DNA of 26,182 nt from an uncultured bacterium (GCA_905214265.1 CAJMLQ010000031.1:1-26182), one strand, 5' to 3'; numbered from the stretch's first letter, positions 1-8,527 are shown. Translations and numbers: made by a program. Notes: generated from the sequence alone by a model not told the origin.

Positions 1-1534
1 ACCCGCGCCGGTTGATCAGCAGAATGGATTGTTCCCCCCGCTCCCACGTCTGCAAAAGCTCCTCCGCCAGAGCGTCGCTAAGGGGGGAAAAGTTCAGCGC
101 CTGCTCTTCTTTCCGCATGTCCACGATCTGGACCACCGGAAGCGCCGCGGCTCCATACCGCTCTGCCAGGGTGAACAGTGTGTACTTTCCGGATTTCGCC
201 GCATAATAACTTTCAATACTCGGCGTCGCGGAGGCCAGGAGCAGCGTCGCCCTGTGATGGACGCACCGGAGCTTCGCGATATCCCGGGCATGGTAGCGGG
301 GCGTTGAATCGGATTTATAGGAGTGTTCCCCTTCCTCATCCAGGATAATCAGTCCCAGGTTTTCGAAGGGGGCAAAAATACTGGACCGGGTCCCGATGGA
401 AATCCGCGCCTTTCCCGAGCGGATGCGCCGGTATTCGTCCAGCCGCTCTCCCATGGATAAGCTGGAATGGATCACCGCGATGTTCTCCCCAAACAGCCCG
501 CGGAACTTTGCCAGCAACTGCGGCGTCAGGGAGATCTCCGGCACCAGCAGCATCGCCTGACGCCCATCCTCCAGACAGGACTGGATCAGCTTGATGAATA
601 TTTGAGTTTTCCCGCTGCCCGTAACCCCGAAAAGGAGGGCGGCGTTGGCCTCGTCCTTTTGACAGAGAGCGCGGATGCCTTCAAAAACTTCCTGCTGTCT
701 TGGAGAAAGCTCCAGATCCTCCAGCCGGAAACCAGCGGATACCTTTCCCCGGGGAATCCGGAAGACCTCCCGGTCAAAATACTCCAAAACGCCCTTCCGC
801 ACCAATGTCCGCACCACGTTTTCACCCACGCCCGCGTGATAGGCCGCTTCCTTTTCTGCGGCAGACCCCGCCTCCGCCAGAACCCGGACCACTTCCCGCT
901 GCTTCGCGGTCAGAACGGGAAGCCCCTCTGGGTCAACCCCCTCCGCAATCCGAACCAGCCGGACTGTTTTCGCGCCCATTTTGGGCCTCAGCAAGTCGAT
1001 ACATTCCAAATATCCTTTTTCCACAAGGGACATAGCGGTCCGTCGCTTGCCAGACGCATCTCCGCCGCGGAAAAACTGATCCCGTTCCTTCTGCGTAGCA
1101 GCTGATTGGAGATAAAGTAGCATCTGCTGTTCATCATCTGACAGGTCGCCCACTTCCTCCCCCGGAACGCGAATCAGGCGGAACTCCTCTTCCGGCGTCA
1201 CATTCAATCCGGCCGGAAGAATACACTTCAGCGCATCATAATAACTGCAGAAGGTCGTATCCGCCATATAGTCAAGGAGCCGAAACCCCTCCTCGTTCAA
1301 AACGGGTCCTCGGTCGATTGCGGCCAGAACTGGTTTCAGCGGCCGCCCCGACTCTGCCTCCGCCTTCACTGAAAAGACCAGACCCTGAACCTTGCGGTTG
1401 CCCCGGCCAAAGGGAACAAGTACTCGTATTCCTCGCCGAACCTGTCCCTGCAGGTCTTGGGGGACCCGATAACTAAACAGCCTGTCGAAATAAAAGAGCG
1501 CGTTTTCCACCGCGACTTCCGCCACAAGGCTCAA
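1..1534 (-). CDS. priA: Primosomal protein N' (PriA helicase), C-terminus cut by window edge
   Basis: About 511 N-terminal residues of PriA are visible; the rest, including the zinc-binding cysteines and the last helicase motifs, lies beyond the left edge. PriA is a 3'-5' superfamily 2 DNA helicase that reloads the replisome at stalled or repaired forks. The N-terminal DNA-binding domain is followed by the helicase core with Walker A GVTGSGKT at residues 303-310, a LVPEISLTPQ block, an IGTRSSIFAPF block and Walker B near residue 399. Walker B reads DEEGEHSYK instead of the better known DEEHD form. I chose the TTG start at 1534 because it has AAAGGGGG about 7 bases upstream; an in-frame GTG three codons later is the alternative. 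It lies 28 bases downstream of rpoZ and closes the visible operon. In Bacillus coaBC normally sits between rpoZ and priA; it is absent here. Confidence 0.95.
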   Translation of the reverse strand, partial: MSLVAEVAVENALFYFDRLFSYRVPQDLQGQVRRGIRVLVPFGRGNRKVQGLVFSVKAEAESGRPLKPVLAAIDRGPVLNEEGFRLLDYMADTTFCSYYDALKCILPAGLNVTPEEEFRLIRVPGEEVGDLSDDEQQMLLYLQSAATQKERDQFFRGGDASGKRRTAMSLVEKGYLECIDLLRPKMGAKTVRLVRIAEGVDPEGLPVLTAKQREVVRVLAEAGSAAEKEAAYHAGVGENVVRTLVRKGVLEYFDREVFRIPRGKVSAGFRLEDLELSPRQQEVFEGIRALCQKDEANAALLFGVTGSGKTQIFIKLIQSCLEDGRQAMLLVPEISLTPQLLAKFRGLFGENIAVIHSSLSMGERLDEYRRIRSGKARISIGTRSSIFAPFENLGLIILDEEGEHSYKSDSTPRYHARDIAKLRCVHHRATLLLASATPSIESYYAAKSGKYTLFTLAERYGAAALPVVQIVDMRKEEQALNFSPLSDALAEELLQTWERGEQSILLINRRG

Positions 1535-1562
1535 TCAGATTCCCCCTTTCCATCTGCCGGGA

Positions 1563-1826
1563 TTACTCTTCGTCTTCCAGAGAAGTCGAGGGGACGTACA
1601 TCAGGCGGCGGTCGTGAATCACGCCGATATCATCGCTCTCAACCAGTTTATACCGGCCCTTTGCGAAATCGTCAACCGCCAGCTTCACCGGCTTTTCGAT
1701 CAGGATGTTTCCATTGTCGTCCGCCTCCTGGGCAATCTCCCGCGCGCGCTTGGCAACAGCAACTACCAGAGAGTAGTAGCTCTGGCCAGGCTTCAGTAAT
1801 TCCGGAACAGAAGGTCTATGCATCAT
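1563..1826 (-). CDS. rpoZ: DNA-directed RNA polymerase omega subunit
   Basis: This 87-residue protein matches the small omega subunit, which helps the beta' subunit fold and assemble into core RNA polymerase. It begins MMHRPSVPELL, followed by the conserved helix with the SLVVAVAKRARE segment (about residues 19-30) that binds the beta' C-terminus. Length and position fit the family: in Firmicutes rpoZ follows gmk. The start codon overlaps the end of gmk by 11 bases, so translation is probably coupled. The tail ends in acidic residues (LEDEE), common in clostridial omega proteins. No own promoter is visible; it should be transcribed with yicC-remA-gmk. Confidence 0.93.
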   Translation of the reverse strand: MMHRPSVPELLKPGQSYYSLVVAVAKRAREIAQEADDNGNILIEKPVKLAVDDFAKGRYKLVESDDIGVIHDRRLMYVPSTSLEDEE

Positions 1827-2427
1827 AACGTAACACCTCGTCTATAAATTTCTTCCGATTGGAAGTTTTCAGCGATTCTGCACGAAGGATGGTCTTCAAT
1901 TCCCTGACCGCTTCCTCCAGCACGTCGTTTACGATCACGTAATCGTATTGATAAGCCATCCGGACTTCTCGCCGGGCTGCTTCCATCCGACGGCTGATCG
2001 TGTCCGCATCCTCGGTCTGCCGGCCTTCCAGCCGCTGGCGAAGCTCGGCAAGGCTGGGGGGCATCACAAAGACCAGCACCGCCTCCGGACACTTTTCCCG
2101 GATCTGGAAAGCACCTTCCACCTCAATTTCCAAAATCACGTTTTCCCCCCGCTCCAGTCGTTCGTAGACCGGGGCTCTGGGCGTCCCGTAATAATTTCCG
2201 CAATAGGTAGTGTGCTCCAGAATTTCGCCGCTCTCCAGCTTGTGCTCAAAGGCCTCCCGGGTGAGGAAATAGTAATGAACTCCCTCTTCCTCGCCGGAAC
2301 GCGGCGCGCGGGTCGTGGCGGATACTGAGTAGAACGCCTGCCCGCCCGAAGCGAAAAATTCCTTCAAAACCGTTCCTTTTCCGCATCCGGAGGGACCGGA
2401 AAAGACGATCAGCGAGCCCTTACTCAT
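1816..2427 (-). CDS. gmk: Guanylate kinase
   Basis: A 203-residue guanylate kinase, which phosphorylates GMP to GDP with ATP in the cytoplasm and so feeds GTP, dGTP and (p)ppGpp pools. The P-loop GPSGCGKGT lies at residues 11-19. It is followed by the GMP-binding region with SATTRAPRSGE and the YYFLTREAF block, EILEHTTYCGNYYGTP, and the lid with EGRQTEDADTISRRM. The length is typical. The open frame extends upstream to 2667, but that part is antisense-free shadow of remA; the start MSKGSLIVFSGPSG at 2427 is the family start. Its first 8 bases overlap the end of remA, and its end overlaps rpoZ, a tightly coupled arrangement conserved in Firmicutes. Confidence 0.96.
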   Translation of the reverse strand: MSKGSLIVFSGPSGCGKGTVLKEFFASGGQAFYSVSATTRAPRSGEEEGVHYYFLTREAFEHKLESGEILEHTTYCGNYYGTPRAPVYERLERGENVILEIEVEGAFQIREKCPEAVLVFVMPPSLAELRQRLEGRQTEDADTISRRMEAARREVRMAYQYDYVIVNDVLEEAVRELKTILRAESLKTSNRKKFIDEVLRYDA

Positions 2428-2689
2428 CTTCATCCTCCTCGTCCTCCAGCTCGTCCGGCTGGCCGAACCGGTTGGCCACGGTTTCCGGCTGAATCGCCGA
2501 CAGGATGACGTGACCGCTGTCCATGACGATGACCGCCCGGGTCCGCCGCCCATAGGTCGCGTCGATGAGAGCACCGTTGTCTCGGGCATCCTGGATGATC
2601 CGCTTAATCGGGGCGGATTCCGGGCTGACAATGGTAATGATCCGGCTTGCAGACACCATGTTGCCAAAACCGATGTTAATGAGTTTCAT
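2420..2689 (-). CDS. remA: RemA family regulatory protein (DUF370)
   Basis: An 89-residue DUF370/RemA protein. In Bacillus subtilis RemA is a DNA-binding activator of extracellular-matrix and osmoprotection genes; in clostridia its targets are largely unknown. The family signature is clear: MKLINIGFGNMVSASRI at the N-terminus, the IVSPESAPIKR block, then DARDNGALIDATYGRRTRAV and a short SGHVILSAIQPETV ending. The C-terminal tail is strongly acidic (DELEDEEDEDE), which is a common but variable extension. A GAGGTGG ribosome site precedes the ATG. It sits 9 bases after yicC and overlaps gmk, the same neighbourhood as yloC-ylzA-gmk in Bacillus. The function is from homology; the DNA target cannot be read from this window. 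Confidence 0.92.
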   Translation of the reverse strand: MKLINIGFGNMVSASRIITIVSPESAPIKRIIQDARDNGALIDATYGRRTRAVIVMDSGHVILSAIQPETVANRFGQPDELEDEEDEDE

Positions 2690-2698
2690 ACATCCACC

Positions 2699-3577
2699 TC
2701 ATTCAATATTTTGAATCTGTTCCCGGATTTTTTCAATTTCCGCCTTCATTTCCACCACGACCCGGGCAATCTCCAGGTTCTGTGCCTTGGAACCGATGGT
2801 ATTGGCCTCCCGGTTCATCTCCTGGACCAGAAAATCGAGCTTTTTCCCGATGGCTCCCCCGTTTTCCAGGAAGTCGCCAAACTGATGAAGATGGCTCCGG
2901 AGACGGACCGTCTCCTCATCCACCGCAACTTTGTCGGCGAAAATCGCCGCTTCAGCCACCAGCCGGGATTCTTCGATGTTTTTATCCTCCAGCACCTCGG
3001 CGAGCTTCTGGTAAAGCCTATTGTAGTAATCCACTCGCAGCTCCGGAGCCTTTTCCTCCACCTGGGCAACCAGCTCGCCCACCCGCCGGGTCTTCTCCAA
3101 CAGATCCGCCTTCAGTCGGGCGCCTTCCGCTTCCCGCATGGACTGAAAGGATCCCAGCGCAGCCTCTGCCGCACCGGACACCGCCTCCCAGATGGTGTCC
3201 TCGTCCAGCTCTGCCCGCTTCACCATAAAAATATCGGGGAAGCGCAGCAGATGCGACAACTTCAGATCGTCCTGCAAGTCCAGCGGTACGCGCATCTTTC
3301 GGAGAGCGCTGATGTAGTTCTGCGCCGCGGCCTCGTTGACTACGACCTCCACGTCCCCGCCGCTTACAGAGCTAGCGGTCACTACGGCCTCCACCTTTCC
3401 GCGGCTGACGGATGACTGCACCAAACCCTTCAGCCGTTCCTCCAGAAATAGGAAGGACTTCGGAAGTTTCGCTGCAAACTCGAAATAACGGTGGTTCACA
3501 GACTTTAAGTCAACCGTTATATCAAATCCGCCGCCGCTCCCCTGTCCCCTTCCATATCCGGTCATGCTTCTCAACAT
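2699..3577 (-). CDS. yicC: YicC/YloC family endoribonuclease
   Basis: A 292-residue YicC/YloC protein. Members have been described as endoribonucleases; the family has an N-terminal YicC domain and a C-terminal DUF1732. The N-terminus LRSMTGYGRG is the hallmark, and the C-terminal block with GGAIGKKLDFLVQEMNREA and GSKAQN is the DUF1732 signature. Three in-frame ATGs occur at 3589, 3583 and 3577. I chose 3577 because it gives the usual family start (one residue, then RSMTGYG) and has GGGA 6 bases upstream; 3583 has AAAGGA 6 bases upstream and is nearly as good, whereas 3589 touches its own ribosome site. It is the first gene of the yicC-remA-gmk-rpoZ-priA operon, preceded by an extended -10 promoter at 3643-3648. 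Confidence 0.93.
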   Translation of the reverse strand: MLRSMTGYGRGQGSGGGFDITVDLKSVNHRYFEFAAKLPKSFLFLEERLKGLVQSSVSRGKVEAVVTASSVSGGDVEVVVNEAAAQNYISALRKMRVPLDLQDDLKLSHLLRFPDIFMVKRAELDEDTIWEAVSGAAEAALGSFQSMREAEGARLKADLLEKTRRVGELVAQVEEKAPELRVDYYNRLYQKLAEVLEDKNIEESRLVAEAAIFADKVAVDEETVRLRSHLHQFGDFLENGGAIGKKLDFLVQEMNREANTIGSKAQNLEIARVVVEMKAEIEKIREQIQNIE

Positions 3578-3642
3578 ATGCATTCCCATTCCTTTTATTC
3601 AGACAATGTGTTTCAGAAAGCCGGTGATTTTTCACCTCATTT

Positions 3643-3672
3643 ATTGTATCACAAACCACTCCATACCGGCTC
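3643..3672 (-). promoter_or_regulatory. Putative promoter of the yicC operon
   Basis: Reading on the minus strand, TACAAT (3643-3648) is preceded by TG one base upstream, giving an extended -10 element. No good -35 hexamer stands at 17 bases. It lies about 65 bases ahead of the yicC start, in the intergenic region shared with the divergent plus-strand nuclease-helicase gene. Confidence 0.5.
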
Positions 3673-3761
3673 ATATTGTTTACATTTCATTCATGAATTT
3701 CATACACTTTTTACTTTTCCCTCCATCCTCTGCTTCAGTCCCGGCATTATTAGGCCGGCTC

Positions 3762-3790
3762 TTGCATCCGGCCCGCAAAAGGGGTATGAT
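3762..3790 (+). promoter_or_regulatory. Sigma-A type promoter of the EndoQ-helicase gene
   Basis: TTGCAT (3762-3767) and TATGAT (3785-3790) are separated by exactly 17 bases, and the -10 box stands 35 bases ahead of the ATG at 3826. The rest of the 3578-3825 intergenic region is AT-rich and contains a small palindrome (ATTCATGAAT) near 3690; I see no gene in it. Confidence 0.65.
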
Positions 3791-3825
3791 AAAAGTAAAT
3801 TCTCACAAAAATGGAGGCCTATCAC

Positions 3826-6800
3826 ATGCTTCTTGCCGACCTGCACATCCATTCCTGCTATTCCCGTGCAACCAGCCGGGACTGCGTTCCGGAAATGCTG
3901 GACCTGTGGGCCCGCCGGAAAGGGCTTTCTCTTCTGGGAACCGGCGATTTTACCCATCCTGCCTGGAGACAGGAGCTTTCGGAAAAGCTGGAGCCAACCG
4001 GAAACGGTTTTTACACGCTGCGCCGGGAATTCCGTTTCCCGGACGCGCCCGACGTAGAAGCCAGCGGGCCTTATTTTACCGTGACCGGAGAAATCAGTTC
4101 CATTTATAAGAAAAACGGCCGGGTCCGCAAGGTCCACAGTCTTCTCATTCTCCCGAGCCTGGAGGATGCAGAAGCACTTTCCCACCGCCTTGAGGCTATC
4201 GGGAACCTCCATTCGGACGGCCGTCCCATTCTGGGGCTGGACACCCGGGATCTGCTGGAGATTATGCTGGATACCTGTCCCGGAGCTATCTTTGTTCCCG
4301 CCCATATCTGGACGCCCCACTTTTCGCTGTTCGGCGCCTTTTCCGGATTTGACGCCATCGAGGAGTGCTTCGAAGACCTCACGCCCCACATCACCGCCCT
4401 GGAGACCGGCCTTTCCTCCGATCCTCCTATGATCCGGCGGCTCTCCGCACTGGACCGCTTCCATTTGATTTCCAATTCCGACGCCCACTCCCCTGCGAAG
4501 CTGGGCCGTGAGGCAAACCTGCTGGAGATCGAGCCCTCCTATCCCGCCCTGGCCAAGGCGCTTGCCACCGGAGAGGGCCTTTCCGGCACGGTCGAATTCT
4601 TTCCGGAAGAGGGCAAGTATCACTTCGACGGCCATCGAAACTGCGGCATCTGCCTTTCACCCGCTGAAGCGGAGGAACAAAACGGCATCTGCCCGGTCTG
4701 TGGCAGAAAGCTCACCACCGGCGTGCTGCACCGGGTGGAGCAGTTGGCGGACCGCCCGGAAACGTTTACCTTCCCCGGAGCCAAGCCCTTCGAGAGTCTA
4801 GTCCCCCTCCCAGAGATCATCGCAGCCTCCACCGGTTATTCTGTCGCCTGTGCCCGGACGGAAAACCAGTATCTGTCCATGCTCCGGGATCTGGGTCCGG
4901 AGTTCCGAATCCTTCGGGAACTTCCCCTGGAGAATATCAGCCGCGGAGCAGGCCCCTGCATCACAGAGGGCATCCGCCGCTTACGGGAGGGCAGGGTCCA
5001 GCGCAGCCCGGGATTTGACGGCGAATATGGAAAAATCACTCTGCTCACCGGAGAAGAGATTCGTGCCTTCAGCGGCCAGATGAGCTTTTTCCAAGGCAAA
5101 GAAGCTTCCGTCGGAAAGCCCGCCAAAAAAGCGGCAGCTCGAAAGCCCTCTGCCCGCGCGAAAACAGACGCTCCGGCGCCTGCCGCACCGGAATCCGGTC
5201 CCCTCTCCGGTCTCAATCCAGAGCAGCTGGCTGCCGTTACCGCCAAAGGTTCTGCCACCGCCGTCATTGCTGGTCCCGGAACCGGCAAAACGAAAACCCT
5301 AACTGCCCGCATCGTCTGGCTGGTGGAAACCTGCGGCGTCCCACCCTCGTCCATCACCGCCGTCACCTTTACCAACAAGGCCGCCGCCGAAATGCGCCAG
5401 CGGCTGGAGGCCAGCTTTGGCAGCAAACGAACCGTATCCGCCATGACTATCGGTACTTTCCACTCCATCTGCCTAAAGCTCCTAGGAGAGGTTTCCCTTC
5501 TGGATGAAAGCGAGGCTCTGACCATTGCGGAGGACGTTTTGAGAGAACTGGGGCAGAAAACCTCTCCACGACAGCTTCTCCAGGAGGTATCCCGTATCAA
5601 AAATACCGTCCCCTATCCGCCGGATTCGCCGCCCGAAGCCGTTCTCCGCTACTGCGCCCGCCTGAAGCAGGACAATCTGCTGGATTTCGACGATCTACTG
5701 TTGGAGGTTCTCCGCCGTCTTGCGGACTCCTCGCCGGACTCACGGTTTTCCCACCTGCTGGTGGACGAGTTTCAGGATATCAATGACGTCCAGTACCGTC
5801 TGATTTCCGCTTGGAGCCGAGGCGGACAAAGTCTCTTTGTCATCGGCGATCCCGACCAGGCCATCTACGGCTTCCGCGGCTCCGATGCCCGCTGTTTTGA
5901 GCGCCTGGCAGCAGATATTCCGGGGTTGGAAACCATCCGCCTGGTCCGAAACTACCGTTCCACTCCGGAGATTCTGGAAAGCGCCCTTCCGGTCATCGCC
6001 CGGAACCCTGGCCCTGAGCGCCGACTGGAGGCACAACATCCCGCGGGAACGCCGGTCCGGCTTGTACGGGCCCCTGACGATTTTTCCGAGGCTGTTTTTC
6101 TGGCCAAGGAAATCAACCGTATGGTAGGCGGTGTCGACATGCTGGACGCCCATTCCGCCCTTTCCTCCGCGGAACGACCTCCCCGGGGATTCTCCGACAT
6201 TGCGATCCTCTACCGCACCCACCGCCAGGCGGAGGTTCTGGAAAAATGCCTGACCATTGAAGGGATCCCCTACCTGGTCACCGGACGGGACCCCTCCCTG
6301 TCCGACCACGCGGTCCGCGGCACTCTGGGCTTTTTCCGGAACCTGCTGCGCCCGTCGGACGCGGTCTCCCTCCGCGCCTGCCTCCAAATCCTTTTCCGGT
6401 GCCCGGAACAGACGGCGCGGGCCTTTGCCGCTCTTCTCCCAAGCCAGCGCGCTTTACCTCTTCCGGACTCTCTCTCCGCAGAAACCGCCTTGCTCCGCTG
6501 GCAGGAGCTGGCCGCCGCCTATGCCCCCCGCCTGTCCCGTGAAAAGCCCCGGAAGCTTTTGGAAATCTGGATGGAGGAAATGAGCCTTTCCGGCTCTGTA
6601 CCCATGGAAAAACTGCTCAATACCGCGATTCTTCACCCGGATATGCCCTCCCTGCTCCGCACCCTGAATCTGGGAGAGGAAGGCGACATCTCCCGCAGCG
6701 GCGGAAAGCATTACACCTCCGATGCAGTCACTCTGATGACGCTCCACGGAGCAAAGGGACTGGAATTCCCCGTGGTGTTTCTCTGTGGCTGCGCACGCTC

Positions 6801-7017
6801 TGTCCTGCCGCTGGATATGCCCGGTCGGATCTCCGAACGCGAAGAGGAGCGCCGTCTCTTTTACGTGGGGCTGACCCGCGCCAAAGAAGAACTGATTCTC
6901 ACTGCTCCAGGGGAACCATCCCCTTTCCTCGCCGATATCCCCTCCGGCTCTCTCCTCCAAAGCAGCGTCCGGCCCCTAAGGCCCCTTCCCGAGGCTAAAC
7001 AGCTGACCCTTTTTTAA
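3826..7017 (+). CDS. Endonuclease Q-like PHP nuclease fused to UvrD/Rep-type helicase
   Basis: A 1063-residue two-part protein. Residues 1 to about 425 match the PHP-like family of endonuclease Q (TIGR00375): DLHIHSCYSRATS at the N-terminus, GTGDFTHP, VPAHIWTPHF, ISNSDAHSP, and a four-cysteine zinc site (CGIC...CPVC, near residues 270-295). EndoQ nicks DNA 5' of uracil, hypoxanthine, xanthine and abasic sites. A Lys/Ala/Pro-rich linker (about 430-460) leads into a superfamily 1A helicase: LNPEQLAAV Q-motif, Walker A GPGTGKT (about 484-490), TFTNKAAAEM, Walker B LLVDEFQDI (about 645), VIGDPDQAIYGFRG, LMTLHGAKGLEF, YVGLTRAKEEL. The start at 3826 has GGAGG 8 bases upstream; an ATG at 3811 overlaps that site. 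The domains suggest nicking at a deaminated base followed by unwinding. That coupling is inference; each domain assignment is firm. Confidence 0.9.
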   Translation: MLLADLHIHSCYSRATSRDCVPEMLDLWARRKGLSLLGTGDFTHPAWRQELSEKLEPTGNGFYTLRREFRFPDAPDVEASGPYFTVTGEISSIYKKNGRVRKVHSLLILPSLEDAEALSHRLEAIGNLHSDGRPILGLDTRDLLEIMLDTCPGAIFVPAHIWTPHFSLFGAFSGFDAIEECFEDLTPHITALETGLSSDPPMIRRLSALDRFHLISNSDAHSPAKLGREANLLEIEPSYPALAKALATGEGLSGTVEFFPEEGKYHFDGHRNCGICLSPAEAEEQNGICPVCGRKLTTGVLHRVEQLADRPETFTFPGAKPFESLVPLPEIIAASTGYSVACARTENQYLSMLRDLGPEFRILRELPLENISRGAGPCITEGIRRLREGRVQRSPGFDGEYGKITLLTGEEIRAFSGQMSFFQGKEASVGKPAKKAAARKPSARAKTDAPAPAAPESGPLSGLNPEQLAAVTAKGSATAVIAGPGTGKTKTLTARIVWLVETCGVPPSSITAVTFTNKAAAEMRQRLEASFGSKRTVSAMTIGTFHSICLKLLGEVSLLDESEALTIAEDVLRELGQKTSPRQLLQEVSRIKNTVPYPPDSPPEAVLRYCARLKQDNLLDFDDLLLEVLRRLADSSPDSRFSHLLVDEFQDINDVQYRLISAWSRGGQSLFVIGDPDQAIYGFRGSDARCFERLAADIPGLETIRLVRNYRSTPEILESALPVIARNPGPERRLEAQHPAGTPVRLVRAPDDFSEAVFLAKEINRMVGGVDMLDAHSALSSAERPPRGFSDIAILYRTHRQAEVLEKCLTIEGIPYLVTGRDPSLSDHAVRGTLGFFRNLLRPSDAVSLRACLQILFRCPEQTARAFAALLPSQRALPLPDSLSAETALLRWQELAAAYAPRLSREKPRKLLEIWMEEMSLSGSVPMEKLLNTAILHPDMPSLLRTLNLGEEGDISRSGGKHYTSDAVTLMTLHGAKGLEFPVVFLCGCARSVLPLDMPGRISEREEERRLFYVGLTRAKEELILTAPGEPSPFLADIPSGSLLQSSVRPLRPLPEAKQLTLF

Positions 7018-7020
7018 CGA

Positions 7021-7057
7021 ACAAGCCGGAGAGAAATTGGTTTTCTCTCCGGCTTGT
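7021..7057. terminator. Convergent-gene hairpin, possible bidirectional terminator
   Basis: A perfect 16-base-pair stem (7021-7036 with 7042-7057, arms beginning ACAAGCCGGAGAGAAA) with a 5-base loop lies between two converging genes. Neither side has a clean run of T after the stem (plus side reads AAAAACAAC), so it may act as a weak bidirectional terminator or transcript-end stabiliser. Confidence 0.65.
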
Positions 7058-7110
7058 AAAAACAACCGCTCCGTACGATATGATACGCGGTACGTTGATT
7101 TTTCCTTCCG

Positions 7111-8367
7111 CTAAATCTTGCGGCATTCCAGATAATAGCGCTTTTCGGGGGCTTCTCCCATGGAAAAGGTCTTCCGAGGCAGCGCGCCTTCCAGGATCAC
7201 CGTCCGGAACAGATCGTTTTTCTCTATTACCGGCAGCAGGATCCCGACCGCTCCCTTTTCCGCCAGGGAGCGGACCACATCTTCCCCGTGGATATAATCT
7301 ACCCTTCCGCCGCGGCCGGCAAGATAATCGTCCAGAAACGTCTGGATGCTCCCCACCGCCAGCGTCCGGTCCGGGTGCGGGATGGGAAGCGCCTCTTCCC
7401 GGGAGGCCGTCACCACCGTGACCGTCTGCTCCGTCCCGTTCCCGGCGCGGGAGGCCGCGTATTCCCGAAGTGCCGCCAAAAAGGCTTCTTCCTCCACCCC
7501 AAAGACCACTCGGTGAATCGCCTCAAATTTCAGGGAGTCATCGTGAAGATTTCCCAACTCCACTAGGGCGTACCGCGCCGGATGTATCGCAGCTTCCTCT
7601 GGTGTGAGCCGCTCCTTCAGCCGGGTCCAGCACTCCTTGGCCGTAGCCAGGGAATGGTTTCCGTCCCCCACTGCATACAGCAGAAGCGGCGCATCCGGCG
7701 TTCCGTATTTCCTGGCAAAGACCTCCGGGTCCGCCAGCGCACCCAGGGCTCCGGAAATTCGTTTCTGTTCTGCTTCACCGATCAGCCAGCCCCGGATGTT
7801 TCCGCCACCCTGCATCAGCTCAAAATCGTAGAGCTTTTCCATCTCTGGCGTTTTCTTCCGGATCGGCTCCACCACCGTTTTTTCCGGATCGTCGATGAGA
7901 ACCAGGATGTGCGGGGTTTCCAGCGGCGCGTGCTCCCGGATACGGACCCGGGGCGGAATCCGTTCCAGGACCGTCCCTTCCGTAGCGCGCACCAGTGAAT
8001 CGGATCCCTTTCGATAATCGTATTCTTCCAGATCCAGCAGCCCCAGTATTCCGCGGCGGACTGATCCGTCCAGCAAGGTGCGCTCCACGTAGATCATCGC
8101 CCCCGGATAAGCGGTGAACAAGCCCTGATCAAGATAATCCTGCATTGTTTGGTTGACGGACGTGATTTTTTCATCAAAATCCACCGTTTCCAGATACGCT
8201 TCCGGAAAAATCATCCGGTAAGCAGAAGGGGCGTCTCCTGCGATCCGCTCCACCTCTTCCCAATATTCCGGCTGCGACGTAAACTGGTCGCAGGCAACCA
8301 CGCTCCACCGGGACAGGTCGCACCGCGGCAGCAAAATTTCTCCGGGATAAAATCCAACTGGTCTCAT
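7111..8367 (-). CDS. DUF1015 family protein
   Basis: A 418-residue member of the DUF1015 family (COG4198), a widespread bacterial family of unknown biochemical function; some members sit near amino-acid or SerA-type genes. Signature segments are visible: FYPGEILLPR near the N-terminus, VACDQFTSQPEYW, AMIYVERTL, and a central AVGDGNHSLATAKECW. The frame is open back to 8580, but I chose ATG 8367 because AAGAAGGA stands just upstream and a near-consensus promoter lies at 8399-8427, between this start and the upstream ATGs; a start further up would lie inside the promoter. It is a single-gene unit, divergent from trxB and convergent with the nuclease-helicase gene. I cannot assign a reaction. 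Confidence 0.88.
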   Translation of the reverse strand: MRPVGFYPGEILLPRCDLSRWSVVACDQFTSQPEYWEEVERIAGDAPSAYRMIFPEAYLETVDFDEKITSVNQTMQDYLDQGLFTAYPGAMIYVERTLLDGSVRRGILGLLDLEEYDYRKGSDSLVRATEGTVLERIPPRVRIREHAPLETPHILVLIDDPEKTVVEPIRKKTPEMEKLYDFELMQGGGNIRGWLIGEAEQKRISGALGALADPEVFARKYGTPDAPLLLYAVGDGNHSLATAKECWTRLKERLTPEEAAIHPARYALVELGNLHDDSLKFEAIHRVVFGVEEEAFLAALREYAASRAGNGTEQTVTVVTASREEALPIPHPDRTLAVGSIQTFLDDYLAGRGGRVDYIHGEDVVRSLAEKGAVGILLPVIEKNDLFRTVILEGALPRKTFSMGEAPEKRYYLECRKI

Positions 8368-8398
8368 GAAATCCTTCTTTCTGTTCCCGTTTTTCATC

Positions 8399-8427
8399 AT
8401 TATAGCACGAAAACCGCTTTCTGCCAA
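8399..8427 (-). promoter_or_regulatory. Near-consensus promoter of the DUF1015 gene
   Basis: On the minus strand TTGGCA (8422-8427) and TATAAT (8399-8404) are separated by 17 bases, about 32 bases ahead of the chosen start at 8367. This promoter is what rules out the longer N-terminal extension of the frame. Confidence 0.8.
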
Positions 8428-8453
8428 TAAAAACGGAGAATTCTGCAAAAAGA

Positions 8454-8482
8454 TTGTCCTGCCGCCGGCTTTGTGGTATGAT
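8454..8482 (+). promoter_or_regulatory. Promoter of trxB (extended -10)
   Basis: TTGTCC (8454-8459) is followed after 17 bases by TATGAT (8477-8482), with TG one base before the -10 box. It stands about 45 bases ahead of the trxB ATG and back to back with the DUF1015 promoter. Confidence 0.75.
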
Positions 8483-8527
8483 AATAGCAAATAAACATAT
8501 GCTAGTTTCAGAAAGGCAGGTTCTTTT

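Noticed and set aside
2428..2667. Eighty-residue N-terminal extension of guanylate kinase
   Set aside because: The extension is an alternate-frame reading of remA; the family start is at 2427.
2510..3415. Open frame of 301 codons on the plus strand
   Set aside because: Antisense to yicC and remA, which are certain; the translation is His/Leu-rich and without motifs.
3700..4635. Open frame of 311 codons on the minus strand
   Set aside because: Antisense to the EndoQ domain and its promoter region; no coherent domain.
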